This document shows, piece after piece, positions 38,264 through 46,675 of a stretch of DNA of 64,000 nucleotides. The DNA comes from JBFKQC01 sp041627895 (GTDB lineage Bacteria > Pseudomonadota > Alphaproteobacteria > Rhodobacterales > Rhodobacteraceae): the NCBI GenBank assembly GCA_041627895.1, contig JBFKQC010000010.1, positions 4,330 through 68,329 on the forward strand, given 5' to 3'. A program made the translations under genes and the position numbers. The notes beneath the pieces were generated by a model, which did not search any database, had not been told where the DNA came from, and saw only the letters and a program-made list of their open reading frames with translations. How positions within the stretch are numbered: the first letter of the stretch is position 1; every line of letters starts with the position of its first letter.

Positions 38264-40731
38264 CGTGCTTCCTCCTCGTCGTCGTCGTCGAGGCCGTCAT
38301 TGCTGATGCCGCGGCGCTGGCCCTCCTGCGGCCCGGGCGGCGCGGCCTCGTCGGCCCGCACGACCGGCTCGGCCGTCTCGGCCGCGGGCGCCATTCCCGT
38401 CAGCGCCTCGGGATTGCGCAGCCAGACGTCGCGCTGCGCGAACGGAATTTCGATGCCTTCCTGGGCGAAGCGCTCGGCGATCTGGTGATGCAGCTCGGTC
38501 TTGACGCCGACACCGAAATTGATGTCGCGGATCACCGCGCGGATGCGGAAATCCAGGCTGTCGGCGCCGAAGCCCATGAAATCGACCCCTGGCGCCGGCG
38601 TGACCGTCACCAGCGGGTGGTTCTCGACGATCTCCATCAGGATCTTCGCGACCTTGCGCGTGTCGGTGCCATAGGCGACGCCGACGTTGACCATCACCCG
38701 GCCGAGATGGTTGGACCGCGTCCAGTTCGTCACAGACCCCGAGATGAAGTCGCCGTTCGGCACCACGACCTCGGTGCGGTCGAAGGTCTCGATCAGGGTC
38801 GAGCGCACCGAGATCTTCTTGACGATGCCGGTATGCCCGCCGACCTCGATCCAGTCGCCCTCGGCCACCGGGCGCTCGATCAAGAGGATGATGCCCGAGA
38901 CGAAGTTCTGCACGATGTTCTGCAGGCCGAAACCGATGCCGACCGACAGCGCACCGGCGACGATGGCCAGCGACGAAAGGTCGATCCCGGCCGAGGTGAT
39001 CGAGACCACGGCGGCCAGGAAGATGCCGACATAGCCGATCCCAGAGACGATCGCGTTCTGCCCGCCGACATCCATGCTGGTCTTGGGCAGCACCGTGTTG
39101 CGCAGGGCGCCCTGGATGATCCGCGTCGCCAGGTAGAGCCCGGTGAAAATCAGCGCGAAGGTCAGGAAGTTGGTGGGCGAAATCCGCGTCTCGCCGATCG
39201 AGAAGCCTTCCTTGAACTGCGCCCAAAGCTCGGTCAGGTCCGCCGTGCGGGCGCCCCAGATCAGCGCGAAGACCGGCAACGCGGTCAGCACCAGAAGGAA
39301 ATTCGCCAACGTCGGGATCAGGGCGGCCCGCGCCTCTTCCGGCGTCGTGCCGGTGACCAGCGCATAGGCGTCGCGGATCGGCTCGGTCAGCAGCAGGAGC
39401 ACGCCGATCATCGCCAGGCTGAGCGTGGTCGGCAGAAGCATGAAGAAGGCCGCGTTCAGATAGCCGACCGCCGCCATGGCGATGCCGATCACGCCGAGGA
39501 TCACCGTGGTCCGCCCGACCAGAACCAGCCCGCGCGCGCCGTAGACCTTCAGCTCTTCGTCCTCGGCAAGCTGGCGGCCGATCAGCCGCAGCACCCGGCC
39601 GATCCGCATCAGCCCCAGCCCGGCCAGCGTGGCCAGCGGAAACCGAAGAACGGCCGTGGTCGCGTCGGAATAGTTCTCGTAGTCGGAGAACCGCGCCATC
39701 AGGATCGTCAGGCCCACGAAGAGCCCGACGAAAACGATCGACCGCCGCATCGCGCGGCCCTGTTCCGGCGTGACGTTGAAGGCCGCGGGCCGGTCGCTGC
39801 GCGACGGAAACAGCCGCCGGCCCAACCAGCGCGCGCCGAAGAAGCAGAGCCCGAGCAGCGGCAGGAGATCGGCGACGATCGTGCCGCGGAAGCCCAGAAG
39901 CCCGGTGCCCTGCGCGACCTCGGCCAGCAGCGCAAGGCCCATGACGGGTACCGCGATCTGACTTAGCGAGACGAAGAATCCGACCAGGCTGCGGGCATGG
40001 GGATGCGCGCGCGCCACCGCCGCGCGGGTCAGCCGCGCCGTCGTCGCCTCGCCGAAGATCGAAAGCACCAGCGCCGCCGCCGCGGCCAGCAGCGTCAGCG
40101 GCAGAACCTGCAGCAGCGCCTCGCGCTTGGCGTCCGAACGCAGCGCCTGTACCGGCTCGGCGGCGATGCCGTGCACGCTGGCCACCAGGTTGCCCGTCGC
40201 CTCGGGCCAGTAGAACGGGTTCAGCGGGCTGGGCCCGAGCAGCAGCAATTCGCTGGCCTGGCGTTCGCGGATGATCGTGTCGATCTCGCGCGCCAGCCCG
40301 TCGGCACGGCTGAACGCCTCTTCCGCACGGCGCACCGGGGCGGTGGCGTCGGCAAGCTGGGCGTTCAGTTCGGCCCGTCGCTGGGCGATTTCCGGGGCCT
40401 CCGTCTCGCCCTCGGCCGGCGCCGGACCAAGCGATGCCAGCTGGTCGCGGATCGTGGTGATCCGCGCGGTATTGGCGGTCTGCGCGCGCAGGAACTGGTC
40501 GCGCCAGGCGACGATCTCGGCCCGCAGCGCCTCGAACGCGTCGTTCGAGGCGCGGCCTTCGTCGATGGCTTCCTCGGCGCGGCCCGCGACGTTCTGCCAG
40601 GCCTCGTAGTCGATGGCGCGCGGCGCCGGCTGTTCCTGGGTCTGCGCCAGGGACGCCGGCGCCGCGATGATGGCGGAAAGCGTCAGGCCCAGGCATAGGG
40701 CCAGTGCGAAGCGGCAGAAAAGCTGTTGCAT
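38260..40731 (-). CDS. Large MscS-family mechanosensitive channel (DUF3772)
   Basis: An 823-residue MscK/YbdG-like channel protein. A signal peptide (CRFALALCLGLTLSAIIAAPASLAQ) precedes a periplasmic coiled-coil region with a DUF3772-like domain (about 30-200), then ten or so membrane helices and the conserved MscS core (GFGLQNIVQNFVSGIILLIERP..GDWIEVGG..), followed by a cytoplasmic domain and an acidic tail. Such channels vent solutes on hypo-osmotic shock. The ATG at 40731 overlaps the cysK stop by 1 base; the longer upstream frame is not signal-like. Confidence 0.9.
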   Translation of the reverse strand: MQQLFCRFALALCLGLTLSAIIAAPASLAQTQEQPAPRAIDYEAWQNVAGRAEEAIDEGRASNDAFEALRAEIVAWRDQFLRAQTANTARITTIRDQLASLGPAPAEGETEAPEIAQRRAELNAQLADATAPVRRAEEAFSRADGLAREIDTIIRERQASELLLLGPSPLNPFYWPEATGNLVASVHGIAAEPVQALRSDAKREALLQVLPLTLLAAAAALVLSIFGEATTARLTRAAVARAHPHARSLVGFFVSLSQIAVPVMGLALLAEVAQGTGLLGFRGTIVADLLPLLGLCFFGARWLGRRLFPSRSDRPAAFNVTPEQGRAMRRSIVFVGLFVGLTILMARFSDYENYSDATTAVLRFPLATLAGLGLMRIGRVLRLIGRQLAEDEELKVYGARGLVLVGRTTVILGVIGIAMAAVGYLNAAFFMLLPTTLSLAMIGVLLLLTEPIRDAYALVTGTTPEEARAALIPTLANFLLVLTALPVFALIWGARTADLTELWAQFKEGFSIGETRISPTNFLTFALIFTGLYLATRIIQGALRNTVLPKTSMDVGGQNAIVSGIGYVGIFLAAVVSITSAGIDLSSLAIVAGALSVGIGFGLQNIVQNFVSGIILLIERPVAEGDWIEVGGHTGIVKKISVRSTLIETFDRTEVVVPNGDFISGSVTNWTRSNHLGRVMVNVGVAYGTDTRKVAKILMEIVENHPLVTVTPAPGVDFMGFGADSLDFRIRAVIRDINFGVGVKTELHHQIAERFAQEGIEIPFAQRDVWLRNPEALTGMAPAAETAEPVVRADEAAPPGPQEGQRRGISNDGLDDDDEEEAR

Positions 40732-41756
40732 CAGTCCTCGAAAACGGTGGGAAGAAGACGCGCCTCGGCGTCGAGCCAGGCGGGAACGGGCAGGCCCTTT
40801 TCGCGCAGAAAGGCGGGATTGAAAAGCTTGGACTGATAACGGCTGCCGTAATCGCAAAGCACCGTCACGATGGTCTTGCCGGGGCCGAGGTCCTTCGCCA
40901 GCCGGATCGCGCCGGCGATGTTGGTGCCGGTCGAGCCGCCCATGCAGAGACCTTCGTGCTGAAGAAGGTCGAACACGATCTGCGCCATCTCGGCATCCGG
41001 GATGCGATAGGCGAAATCGGGGGTGAAGCCTTCGAGGTTGGCGGTCACGCGCCCCTGCCCGATGCCCTCGGTGATCGAGTCGCCGGGGTTTTCCTCGCCG
41101 GTATAGATCTTGTACATCCCCGCGCCCTCGGGATCGGCCAGCCCCATCTTGACGCCCCTGGACTGCAGCGCCTCGGCCACGCCGGCCAGCGTGCCGCCGG
41201 ACCCGACCGCACAGATGAAACCGTCGACGCGGCCGTCAAGCTGGTCCCAGATTTCCGGCCCCGTGGTCTCGACATGGGCCTGGCGGTTGGCGACGTTGTC
41301 GAACTGGTTGGCCCAGATCGCGCCGCCCGGCTCGGTCTCGGCCATCTTCGCCGCCAGCCGGCCGGAATACTTCACGTAGTTGTTGGGGTTCTTGTAGGGC
41401 ACCGCCGGAACCTGGACCAGCTCCGCCCCGGCCAGCCGGATCATGTCCTTCTTTTCCTGGCTCTGGGTCTCGGGGATCACGATCACCGTCTTGAACCCCA
41501 GCGCCGCGCCCACCAGCGCCAGCCCGATGCCGGTATTGCCCGCCGTGCCCTCGACGATGGTGCCGCCGGGCTTCAGTTGCCCCTTCGCCACGGCATCCTT
41601 GATGATGTAAAGCGCCGCACGGTCCTTGACCGACTGCCCCGGGTTCATGAACTCGGCCTTGCCGTAGATCTCGCAGCCCGTCGCCTCGGAGGCGGCCTTG
41701 AGCCGGATCAGCGGCGTCTTCCCGACGGCGTCGGGCAGATCCTTGTAAACGCGCAT
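40731..41756 (-). CDS. cysK: Cysteine synthase A (O-acetylserine sulfhydrylase)
   Basis: A 341-residue fold-type II PLP enzyme making cysteine from O-acetylserine and sulfide. The PLP lysine is in NPGQSVKDRAA, and the Asn-containing substrate loop reads EGTAGNTGIG instead of the commoner EPTSGNTGIG. The phosphate-binding Gly-rich loop is GSGGTLAG. Downstream of trgAB, as in Rhodobacter sphaeroides, where cysK contributes to tellurite resistance. It overlaps the mscS start by one base (TGATG). Confidence 0.9.
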   Translation of the reverse strand: MRVYKDLPDAVGKTPLIRLKAASEATGCEIYGKAEFMNPGQSVKDRAALYIIKDAVAKGQLKPGGTIVEGTAGNTGIGLALVGAALGFKTVIVIPETQSQEKKDMIRLAGAELVQVPAVPYKNPNNYVKYSGRLAAKMAETEPGGAIWANQFDNVANRQAHVETTGPEIWDQLDGRVDGFICAVGSGGTLAGVAEALQSRGVKMGLADPEGAGMYKIYTGEENPGDSITEGIGQGRVTANLEGFTPDFAYRIPDAEMAQIVFDLLQHEGLCMGGSTGTNIAGAIRLAKDLGPGKTIVTVLCDYGSRYQSKLFNPAFLREKGLPVPAWLDAEARLLPTVFED

Positions 41757-41816
41757 CTCGGCGCCCCCTTGCGGTCCCTTGCGTCTGGCAAGGTGTAGGG
41801 CGCGGGCGCCCGGGGT

Positions 41817-42944
41817 TCAAGTTCCCTGCCGAAGCCGCTCGCGGTTCGCCGCAAGCCAGTGCGCGGTCAGGATCAGCGGGCCGTTTTCCGCCTCTCCACC
41901 GTCGATCAGCGCCATCAGATCGTCGAAGGACATCAGGATGCCGCGGATATCCTCGTCCTCGCCGTCGACCCCGCCGATGATCCCCGACCCGTCCGGAAGA
42001 TCGGCGATGCCGACATACGAGAAAAGGTATTCCGTCATCGCCCCGGGCGAGGGGTAGTAGCGCGCCACCGGCTCCAGCCGGGCGAATTCCAGCGCCGCCT
42101 CCTCGGCCGCCTCGCGCCGCGCGCAATCCTCGGGGCTCTCGCCCGGGTCGATCCGGCCGGCGACCGGCTCGAGCGTCCAGGGATGCCGGTCGCCGCGCAC
42201 GAAGGGGCCGAACCGGAACTGCTCGATCACCAGCACCCGGTCGCGCGCGGGATCGTAGGGCAGAACGGTCACCGCGTCGGCCGACACGAAGGCCGCGCGC
42301 GTCACCGGCGCGCTTTCGGTGCCGTCGAAACGGCGAAAGCGCAGGTCCTGCTCTTCCAGCTGGAAGAACTGCCGATAGGGCCGCCGCGTCGCCACCGCGT
42401 CGACCTCGGCGGCGGTGTGGCCGTGGCGGACGCGGTTCGGCGCCGTCGCGTGCTGCGCCCGGACCCAGGATGCCGCGCGCATCCTGATCTGGGTGAAGTG
42501 CCGCGCAACCTCGGCCGGCGGGTCGACGCCGAAACGGTCCATCACCTCTTCGGCGGCGCGCAGGCTGACCGCGCCCCAGCGCGCGACCCAGTCCGCCAGC
42601 GACCACGGCGCGCCCGCCGTCACCTGCCCCGGCGCGGGGAAATAGACCGTCGCCGCCGCCCGCGTCCCGGCCACGTCCACCTCGACCGCGCGGCGGTCAT
42701 AGCCAAAGCCGCCCTCGTAGAAATCGAGCCGCGCGATATCCTGCGCGTCGAGCCCGGTCACCAGCAGCCCGTCGGCCCGCGCGCCGTGCTCGGCGCGGAT
42801 CAGCGAAAAGCTCTCGCCCTCGGCCCAGCGGACGGCATGATCGGCAAGCGAGGCAGGCGCCGTCCGCGCGGCGCTGTCCGGCCCCAGAACCAGCCGCAAG
42901 AGCGGCTCGTAAAGCAATGTTCCGTAGAAGAAAATCGCCGTCAC
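41817..42944 (-). CDS. trgB: TrgB-like fusion: gamma-glutamylcyclotransferase-like + NUDIX hydrolase
   Basis: A 375-residue two-domain protein. The N-terminal ~170 residues begin TAIFFYGTLLYEPLL, the AIG2/GGCT pattern. The C-terminal half has a complete NUDIX box (GRIDPGESPEDCARREAAEEA), as in ADP-ribose pyrophosphatases. The order trgA-trgB-cysK matches the tellurite-resistance locus of R. sphaeroides. The start is a GTG at 42944, 4 bases after the trgA stop; the longer upstream frame runs backward through trgA and is rejected. How the fusion gives tellurite resistance is not known. Confidence 0.85.
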   Translation of the reverse strand: MTAIFFYGTLLYEPLLRLVLGPDSAARTAPASLADHAVRWAEGESFSLIRAEHGARADGLLVTGLDAQDIARLDFYEGGFGYDRRAVEVDVAGTRAAATVYFPAPGQVTAGAPWSLADWVARWGAVSLRAAEEVMDRFGVDPPAEVARHFTQIRMRAASWVRAQHATAPNRVRHGHTAAEVDAVATRRPYRQFFQLEEQDLRFRRFDGTESAPVTRAAFVSADAVTVLPYDPARDRVLVIEQFRFGPFVRGDRHPWTLEPVAGRIDPGESPEDCARREAAEEAALEFARLEPVARYYPSPGAMTEYLFSYVGIADLPDGSGIIGGVDGEDEDIRGILMSFDDLMALIDGGEAENGPLILTAHWLAANRERLRQGT

Positions 42945-42948
42945 GGTC

Positions 42949-43395
42949 CTACGACCACCGGCGCGCGACCATGTCCGCGACGATGCCCACGACGGCGCCC
43001 CCGCCCAGGAGCGCGGCCAGCACATCGCCATTGCCGAGATAGATCGTGAAATCCAGCGCGATCTGCACCATGTCCTGCAGCGCCTCGAACGGGTTGCCGC
43101 CATAGGCCAGCCGCATCGCGCGCCGGACCATCTCGTACCCGGAGAACCAGACCAGCCCCATCAGCACCACCGCCGCCGAGGCGGTGACGCCAAGCCCGAT
43201 GCCCGATTGGATGCCGCTGCCGCGCACCCGCTTGCCGAGGAACCGCCAGCCCACGATGACCCCGAAGACCGCCGAAAGCGGCCGCAGCCAGTTCGCGGGC
43301 ACCTCCTCGGGCAGATGCGCGGCCAGCAGATTGGCCGCGTAATAGCCGAGCGCGCCCATCAGGATCGCGGAGACGAGTTTGGCGGCTGTGGGCAT
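42949..43395 (-). CDS. trgA: TrgA-like membrane protein (tellurite resistance)
   Basis: A 148-residue inner-membrane protein with about four hydrophobic segments (KLVSAILMGALGYYAANLL, LSAVFGVIVGW, GVTASAAVVLMGLVWFSG, VLAALLGGGAVVGIVADM). It resembles TrgA of R. sphaeroides by size and by its position directly upstream of trgB and cysK. The mechanism is unknown. It is first gene in the chain to alaX; a dispersed repeat lies about 135 bases upstream of its start. Confidence 0.75.
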   Translation of the reverse strand: MPTAAKLVSAILMGALGYYAANLLAAHLPEEVPANWLRPLSAVFGVIVGWRFLGKRVRGSGIQSGIGLGVTASAAVVLMGLVWFSGYEMVRRAMRLAYGGNPFEALQDMVQIALDFTIYLGNGDVLAALLGGGAVVGIVADMVARRWS

Positions 43396-43529
43396 CTGTT
43401 CAGGCGGGGTCCGTCGCGGTGATCTGCATTTCGGCGCAGTTTCGGCGCTCGCCCCCCGCCGCGCAAGGGGCCAGGTACATATTCCTCGCGCCGTGTCCGC
43501 GAAGGCGCGCCATCCGCGGGCCCCCGCCC

Positions 43530-43747
43530 GGTGATTCCGCGGCGGGTCAAGGATGCAACCGCCGAAGGCGGCGCCGCAGGCGTCCTTGACGCGCCGGGGA
43601 ATCGCCCCGCACTCTCGATCAGGCGTCTTGAGAGGCAGACCTGCCGCTCAAGCGCCTCTAGGCAGGCCGTGCCACCTCGCAACCCTCGCACCGCCCCAAA
43701 CGGCGCGTCGCCTCGCCACTGGCCGGGATAGAGCGCGCGGAAGCGCA
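43530..43747. repeat. ~210-bp dispersed repeat, copy A (in the 372-base gap 43396-43767)
   Basis: The first ~130 bases are nearly identical to 46446-46564. They form a long hairpin: GGTGATTCCGCGGCGGGTCA.. at 43530 pairs with ..TGACGCGCCGGGGAATCGCC ending near 43606. A second hairpin is built on CGTCTTGAGAGGCAG / CTGCCGCTCAAGCG (43624-43656). Weaker similarity continues through AACGGCGCGTCGCC (43699-43712) to GCGCGCGGAAGCGCA at 43747. Copy A has about 11 extra bases in the first hairpin loop. There is no ORF or transposase. It occupies most of the trgA-phr gap, which is otherwise empty. Confidence 0.85.
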
Positions 43748-43767
43748 CGATCTGGCAGCGCCCGGCG

Positions 43768-45189
43768 TCAATCGCCGCGTGCCGCGTAGGCGTCCAGCGC
43801 GCGGCGGCGCCCCTCGGCAAGGCCGACCACCGGATCGGGGTAGGGATCGCCCGGCGCCATGCCCCAGCTTCGCGGGATTGCCTCGAAATAGCTCAGCGCG
43901 GTGTCCGGCGGGTCGGCCTGCCCCTCGGCGATCCAGCGCCGGACATAGGCGCGGTCGGGGTCGAATTTCTCGCGCTGGGTGACCGGGTTGAAGATCCGGA
44001 AGAACGGCGCCGCGTCGGGGCCGGACCCGGCCGCCCATTGCCAGCCCATCGCGTTCGAGGCCGGGTCCCAGTCGATGAGCGTGTCCTGAAACCAGCGCAG
44101 CCCGATCTTCCAGTGCGCCATCAGGTGCTTGGTCAGATAGCTCGCCACGATCATCCGCGCGCGGTTGTGCATGTAGCCGGTGACGTAAAGCTCGCGCATC
44201 GCCGCGTCGACGAACTCGATGCCGGTGCGCCCGCGGGTCCAGGCGACGACCTCGGCGCGGTGCGGATCCTCGTTCCAGGGAAACGCGTCCCACTCCTCGC
44301 GCCAGTTGCCGGTCGCGATCCCCGGCGTGTGGTGCAAGAGGTGCCAGGCGAATTCGCGCCAGACCAGTTCCTTCAGGAAGGTGCCGGCGCCCCGCCGCCC
44401 CTCTTCCAGCGCGCGCTGCCCGGCGTGCCAGCAGGCAAGCGGCGAGATCTCGCCGTAGGTCAGGTTCTCCGACAGCCGCGAGGTGCCGGCGGCGGCGGGA
44501 ATGTCGCGCGCCTCGGCATATCCGTCGATCCCCTCGGCGATGAAGGCCCCGAGCCGCCGGTGCGCCGCCGCCTCGCCGACGTTGACGTGCCGCACCACCA
44601 CAGCCGCCCCGCGCCGCATCGCGCGGCCCATGTCCCAGCCGTCGAGCGTTTCGCTTTCCGGCCAGCGATCGGGCGCCGCCAGCGCCCGGACCTGCGCCAG
44701 CGGCGCGGCGAGGTCGGCATCCTTCACCGCGCGCCAGAACGGCGTATAGACCCTGTAGAAGCCGCCCGCGGCGGTGGTTACGGTCCAGGGCTCGAACAGC
44801 AGATGCCCGGGAAAGCTGGGCGCCTCGACGCCGCGGGCCTTCAGCGCGGCCTTCACCGCGGTGTCGCGCTCTTTCGAGGCCGGATCGTAGGCGCGCTGCC
44901 AAAAGACAGCGCCCGCGCCGGTCTCGGCCAGCAGCTTGTCCAGCACCTCCAGCGCCCGGCCCCGGCGCAGGACCAACTTCGAGCCGATCCGCTCCAGGGT
45001 TCCGGCAAACGCCGCCACGCCCAGTCCAAGGCGCCATTTCGGCGCCGCGCCGAGCGTCTCGGACACCTCGTCGTGGATGAAGACCGGCAGCACCGGCCGC
45101 CCGCTCGCCGCGGCCGCGGCCAGCGCGGCGTGGTCGCCCAGCCGCAGATCGCGCCTGATCCAGACGATGACTGGTGATGACCCGGCCAA
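43768..45189 (-). CDS. phr: Deoxyribodipyrimidine photolyase
   Basis: A 473-residue FAD-dependent CPD photolyase that splits UV-induced pyrimidine dimers using blue light. The N-terminal antenna domain begins VIVWIRRDLRLGDHAAL. The C-terminal flavin domain has TSRLSENLTYGEISP, WREFAWHLL, the signature VDAAMRELYVTGYMHNRARM and DWDPASNAMGWQW. The length is normal. It starts 19 bases after the class V aminotransferase stop and could be co-transcribed with it; copy A of the dispersed repeat lies just past its stop. Confidence 0.93.
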   Translation of the reverse strand: MAGSSPVIVWIRRDLRLGDHAALAAAAASGRPVLPVFIHDEVSETLGAAPKWRLGLGVAAFAGTLERIGSKLVLRRGRALEVLDKLLAETGAGAVFWQRAYDPASKERDTAVKAALKARGVEAPSFPGHLLFEPWTVTTAAGGFYRVYTPFWRAVKDADLAAPLAQVRALAAPDRWPESETLDGWDMGRAMRRGAAVVVRHVNVGEAAAHRRLGAFIAEGIDGYAEARDIPAAAGTSRLSENLTYGEISPLACWHAGQRALEEGRRGAGTFLKELVWREFAWHLLHHTPGIATGNWREEWDAFPWNEDPHRAEVVAWTRGRTGIEFVDAAMRELYVTGYMHNRARMIVASYLTKHLMAHWKIGLRWFQDTLIDWDPASNAMGWQWAAGSGPDAAPFFRIFNPVTQREKFDPDRAYVRRWIAEGQADPPDTALSYFEAIPRSWGMAPGDPYPDPVVGLAEGRRRALDAYAARGD

Positions 45190-45208
45190 TTCTGCCCCTC
45201 GTGCCTGG

Positions 45209-46432
45209 TTACAGCACGTGATCTAGCGCGCGGATCGCCCGGTCAATATCGGCGCGGCCGGTATAATGCACGAACGACAGGCGCAGCACGCCCTTGGCCG
45301 GGTCGACGCCCAGTGCCGCAAGCGGCCGCACCGCATAGAAGTCGCCGCCGCCGCACATGATCCCGTGCGGCGCCAGTTCCGCCGCCACCGCCTCGCCCGG
45401 GCGGTCGCATTCCACCGCCACCGTCGGCGCGCGGCCCAAGGCAGAGCGCGGGCCGATCAGCCGCACGTTCCTGCGCATCGCCAGAAAGTCCAGCAGCGGC
45501 TGCAACAGCGCGGTCTCGTGCGCGCGGATCAGGTCGTGCACCCTGTGCCCGCGGCGGCGCGGGATCGGCTCGGGGTCGAAATGCTCGGCATGCAGCAGGT
45601 CGAGGTAATCCGCCATTCCCGCCGAGGCCGCGACCTGCGCATGATCCGGCCCGGCCGGGGTGAAGCGCATGCAAAGCGCATCGGCGTTGAAGAAATGCCC
45701 CTGGTTCGGCAGCCCCTCGGCCAGCCCGCGGCGGATCACCATGATCCCTTGGTGCGGCCCGTAGGTCTTGTAGGCGGAGATCAGGTAGATGTCGGCCCCC
45801 AGCGCGCCGACGTCCGGCAGCCCGTGCGGCGCATAGGATACCCCGTCGACACAGACCACCGCGCCCGCGTCATGCACCCTGGCGGTGATCCCGGCGACGT
45901 CGTTGACCTCGCCCACGACGTTCGAGCAATGCGGAAAGCACACCAGCCGCACCCGCTCGTCCAGCAGCCGCTCCAGCCCGGCGGGGTCGAGATGCCCGGT
46001 GCGCGGATCGATCCGCCACTCGCGCAGCTCGATCCCCTCGTCCGCCAGCCGCCGCCAGGGGCCGGAATTCGCCTCGTGGTCCTGTTCGGTCACGACGATG
46101 GCGTCGCCGGGTTTCAGCCATTGCCGGAACGCCTGTGCCAGCACATAGATGTTCTGCGTCGTGGACGGCCCGAAACTGACCTCGTCGACGCCCACCCCGA
46201 GGATCGCGGCGATGCGGGTGCGCGCCTCGTCCATCTCCTCGCCGCCCAGCCGGCTGGCCTCGAACGGCCCGTAGGGCTGCACCTTTCGCTCGCGGTAGAA
46301 CCGGGTCAGCCGGTCGATCACCTGGCGGCAGGGATAGGACCCGCCCGCATTCTCGAAAAACGACTGGTCGGCCAGCCCGTCGACGGCGAAGGCGGGAAAC
46401 TGCGCCCGCACGAATTCAAGATCAAGTTCCAT
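45209..46432 (-). CDS. Class V aminotransferase, cysteine desulfurase-like
   Basis: A 407-residue PLP enzyme of the SufS/NifS-like class V fold. The Schiff-base Lys is in LISAYKTYGPHQG, the Asp in VCVDGVSYAPHG and the phosphate-binding residues in FGPSTTQNIYV. The RxGHHCA catalytic loop of true SufS is not recognisable; GIMCGGGDFYAVRPL occupies that position, with a Cys, so desulfurase activity is possible but uncertain. It resembles the 'cysteine desulfurase-like' family of unknown substrate. It starts 13 bases from copy B of the dispersed repeat and lies upstream of phr. Confidence 0.8.
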   Translation of the reverse strand: MELDLEFVRAQFPAFAVDGLADQSFFENAGGSYPCRQVIDRLTRFYRERKVQPYGPFEASRLGGEEMDEARTRIAAILGVGVDEVSFGPSTTQNIYVLAQAFRQWLKPGDAIVVTEQDHEANSGPWRRLADEGIELREWRIDPRTGHLDPAGLERLLDERVRLVCFPHCSNVVGEVNDVAGITARVHDAGAVVCVDGVSYAPHGLPDVGALGADIYLISAYKTYGPHQGIMVIRRGLAEGLPNQGHFFNADALCMRFTPAGPDHAQVAASAGMADYLDLLHAEHFDPEPIPRRRGHRVHDLIRAHETALLQPLLDFLAMRRNVRLIGPRSALGRAPTVAVECDRPGEAVAAELAPHGIMCGGGDFYAVRPLAALGVDPAKGVLRLSFVHYTGRADIDRAIRALDHVL

Positions 46433-46445
46433 CCCCGCACCTTCC

Positions 46446-46653
46446 GGTGATTCCGCGGCGGGTCAAGGATGAAACCGCCGCAGGCGTCCTTGACGCGCCG
46501 GGGAATCGCCACCGCACACTCGAACCGGCGTCTTGAGAGGCAGACCTGCCGCTCAAGCGCCTCTCGGTTGATCATGCCCCGGCCCGGCCCGCGCGCCGTC
46601 CGCAACGGCGCGTCGCCCCCGCCGCCGGCGGCATGACAGCGCGCGGACGCGCA
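46446..46653. repeat. ~210-bp dispersed repeat, copy B
   Basis: Same orientation as copy A at 43530-43747. Its first hairpin has a shorter loop (AACCGCCGCAGG), leaving a nearly perfect 26-bp stem. The second hairpin (46529-46561) and the AACGGCGCGTCGCC (46604-46617) and AGCGCGCGGACGCGCA (46638-46653) blocks are conserved. It fills the gap between acuI and the class V aminotransferase. Confidence 0.85.
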
Positions 46654-46675
46654 GGTTTCGGTTCCGGCCGCCCGG

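Noticed and set aside
38297..40696. A 799-codon frame inside the MscS gene
   Set aside because: It is on the same strand as the channel gene but in another frame, with a repetitive Arg/Ala/Gly/Pro composition. The annotated frame has clear MscS motifs and membrane helices.
43396..46675. Insertion sequence or transposon suggested by the paired repeats
   Set aside because: No transposase-like ORF lies within or beside either copy, and the genes between them (phr and a class V aminotransferase) are ordinary chromosomal genes; described as a dispersed repeat only.
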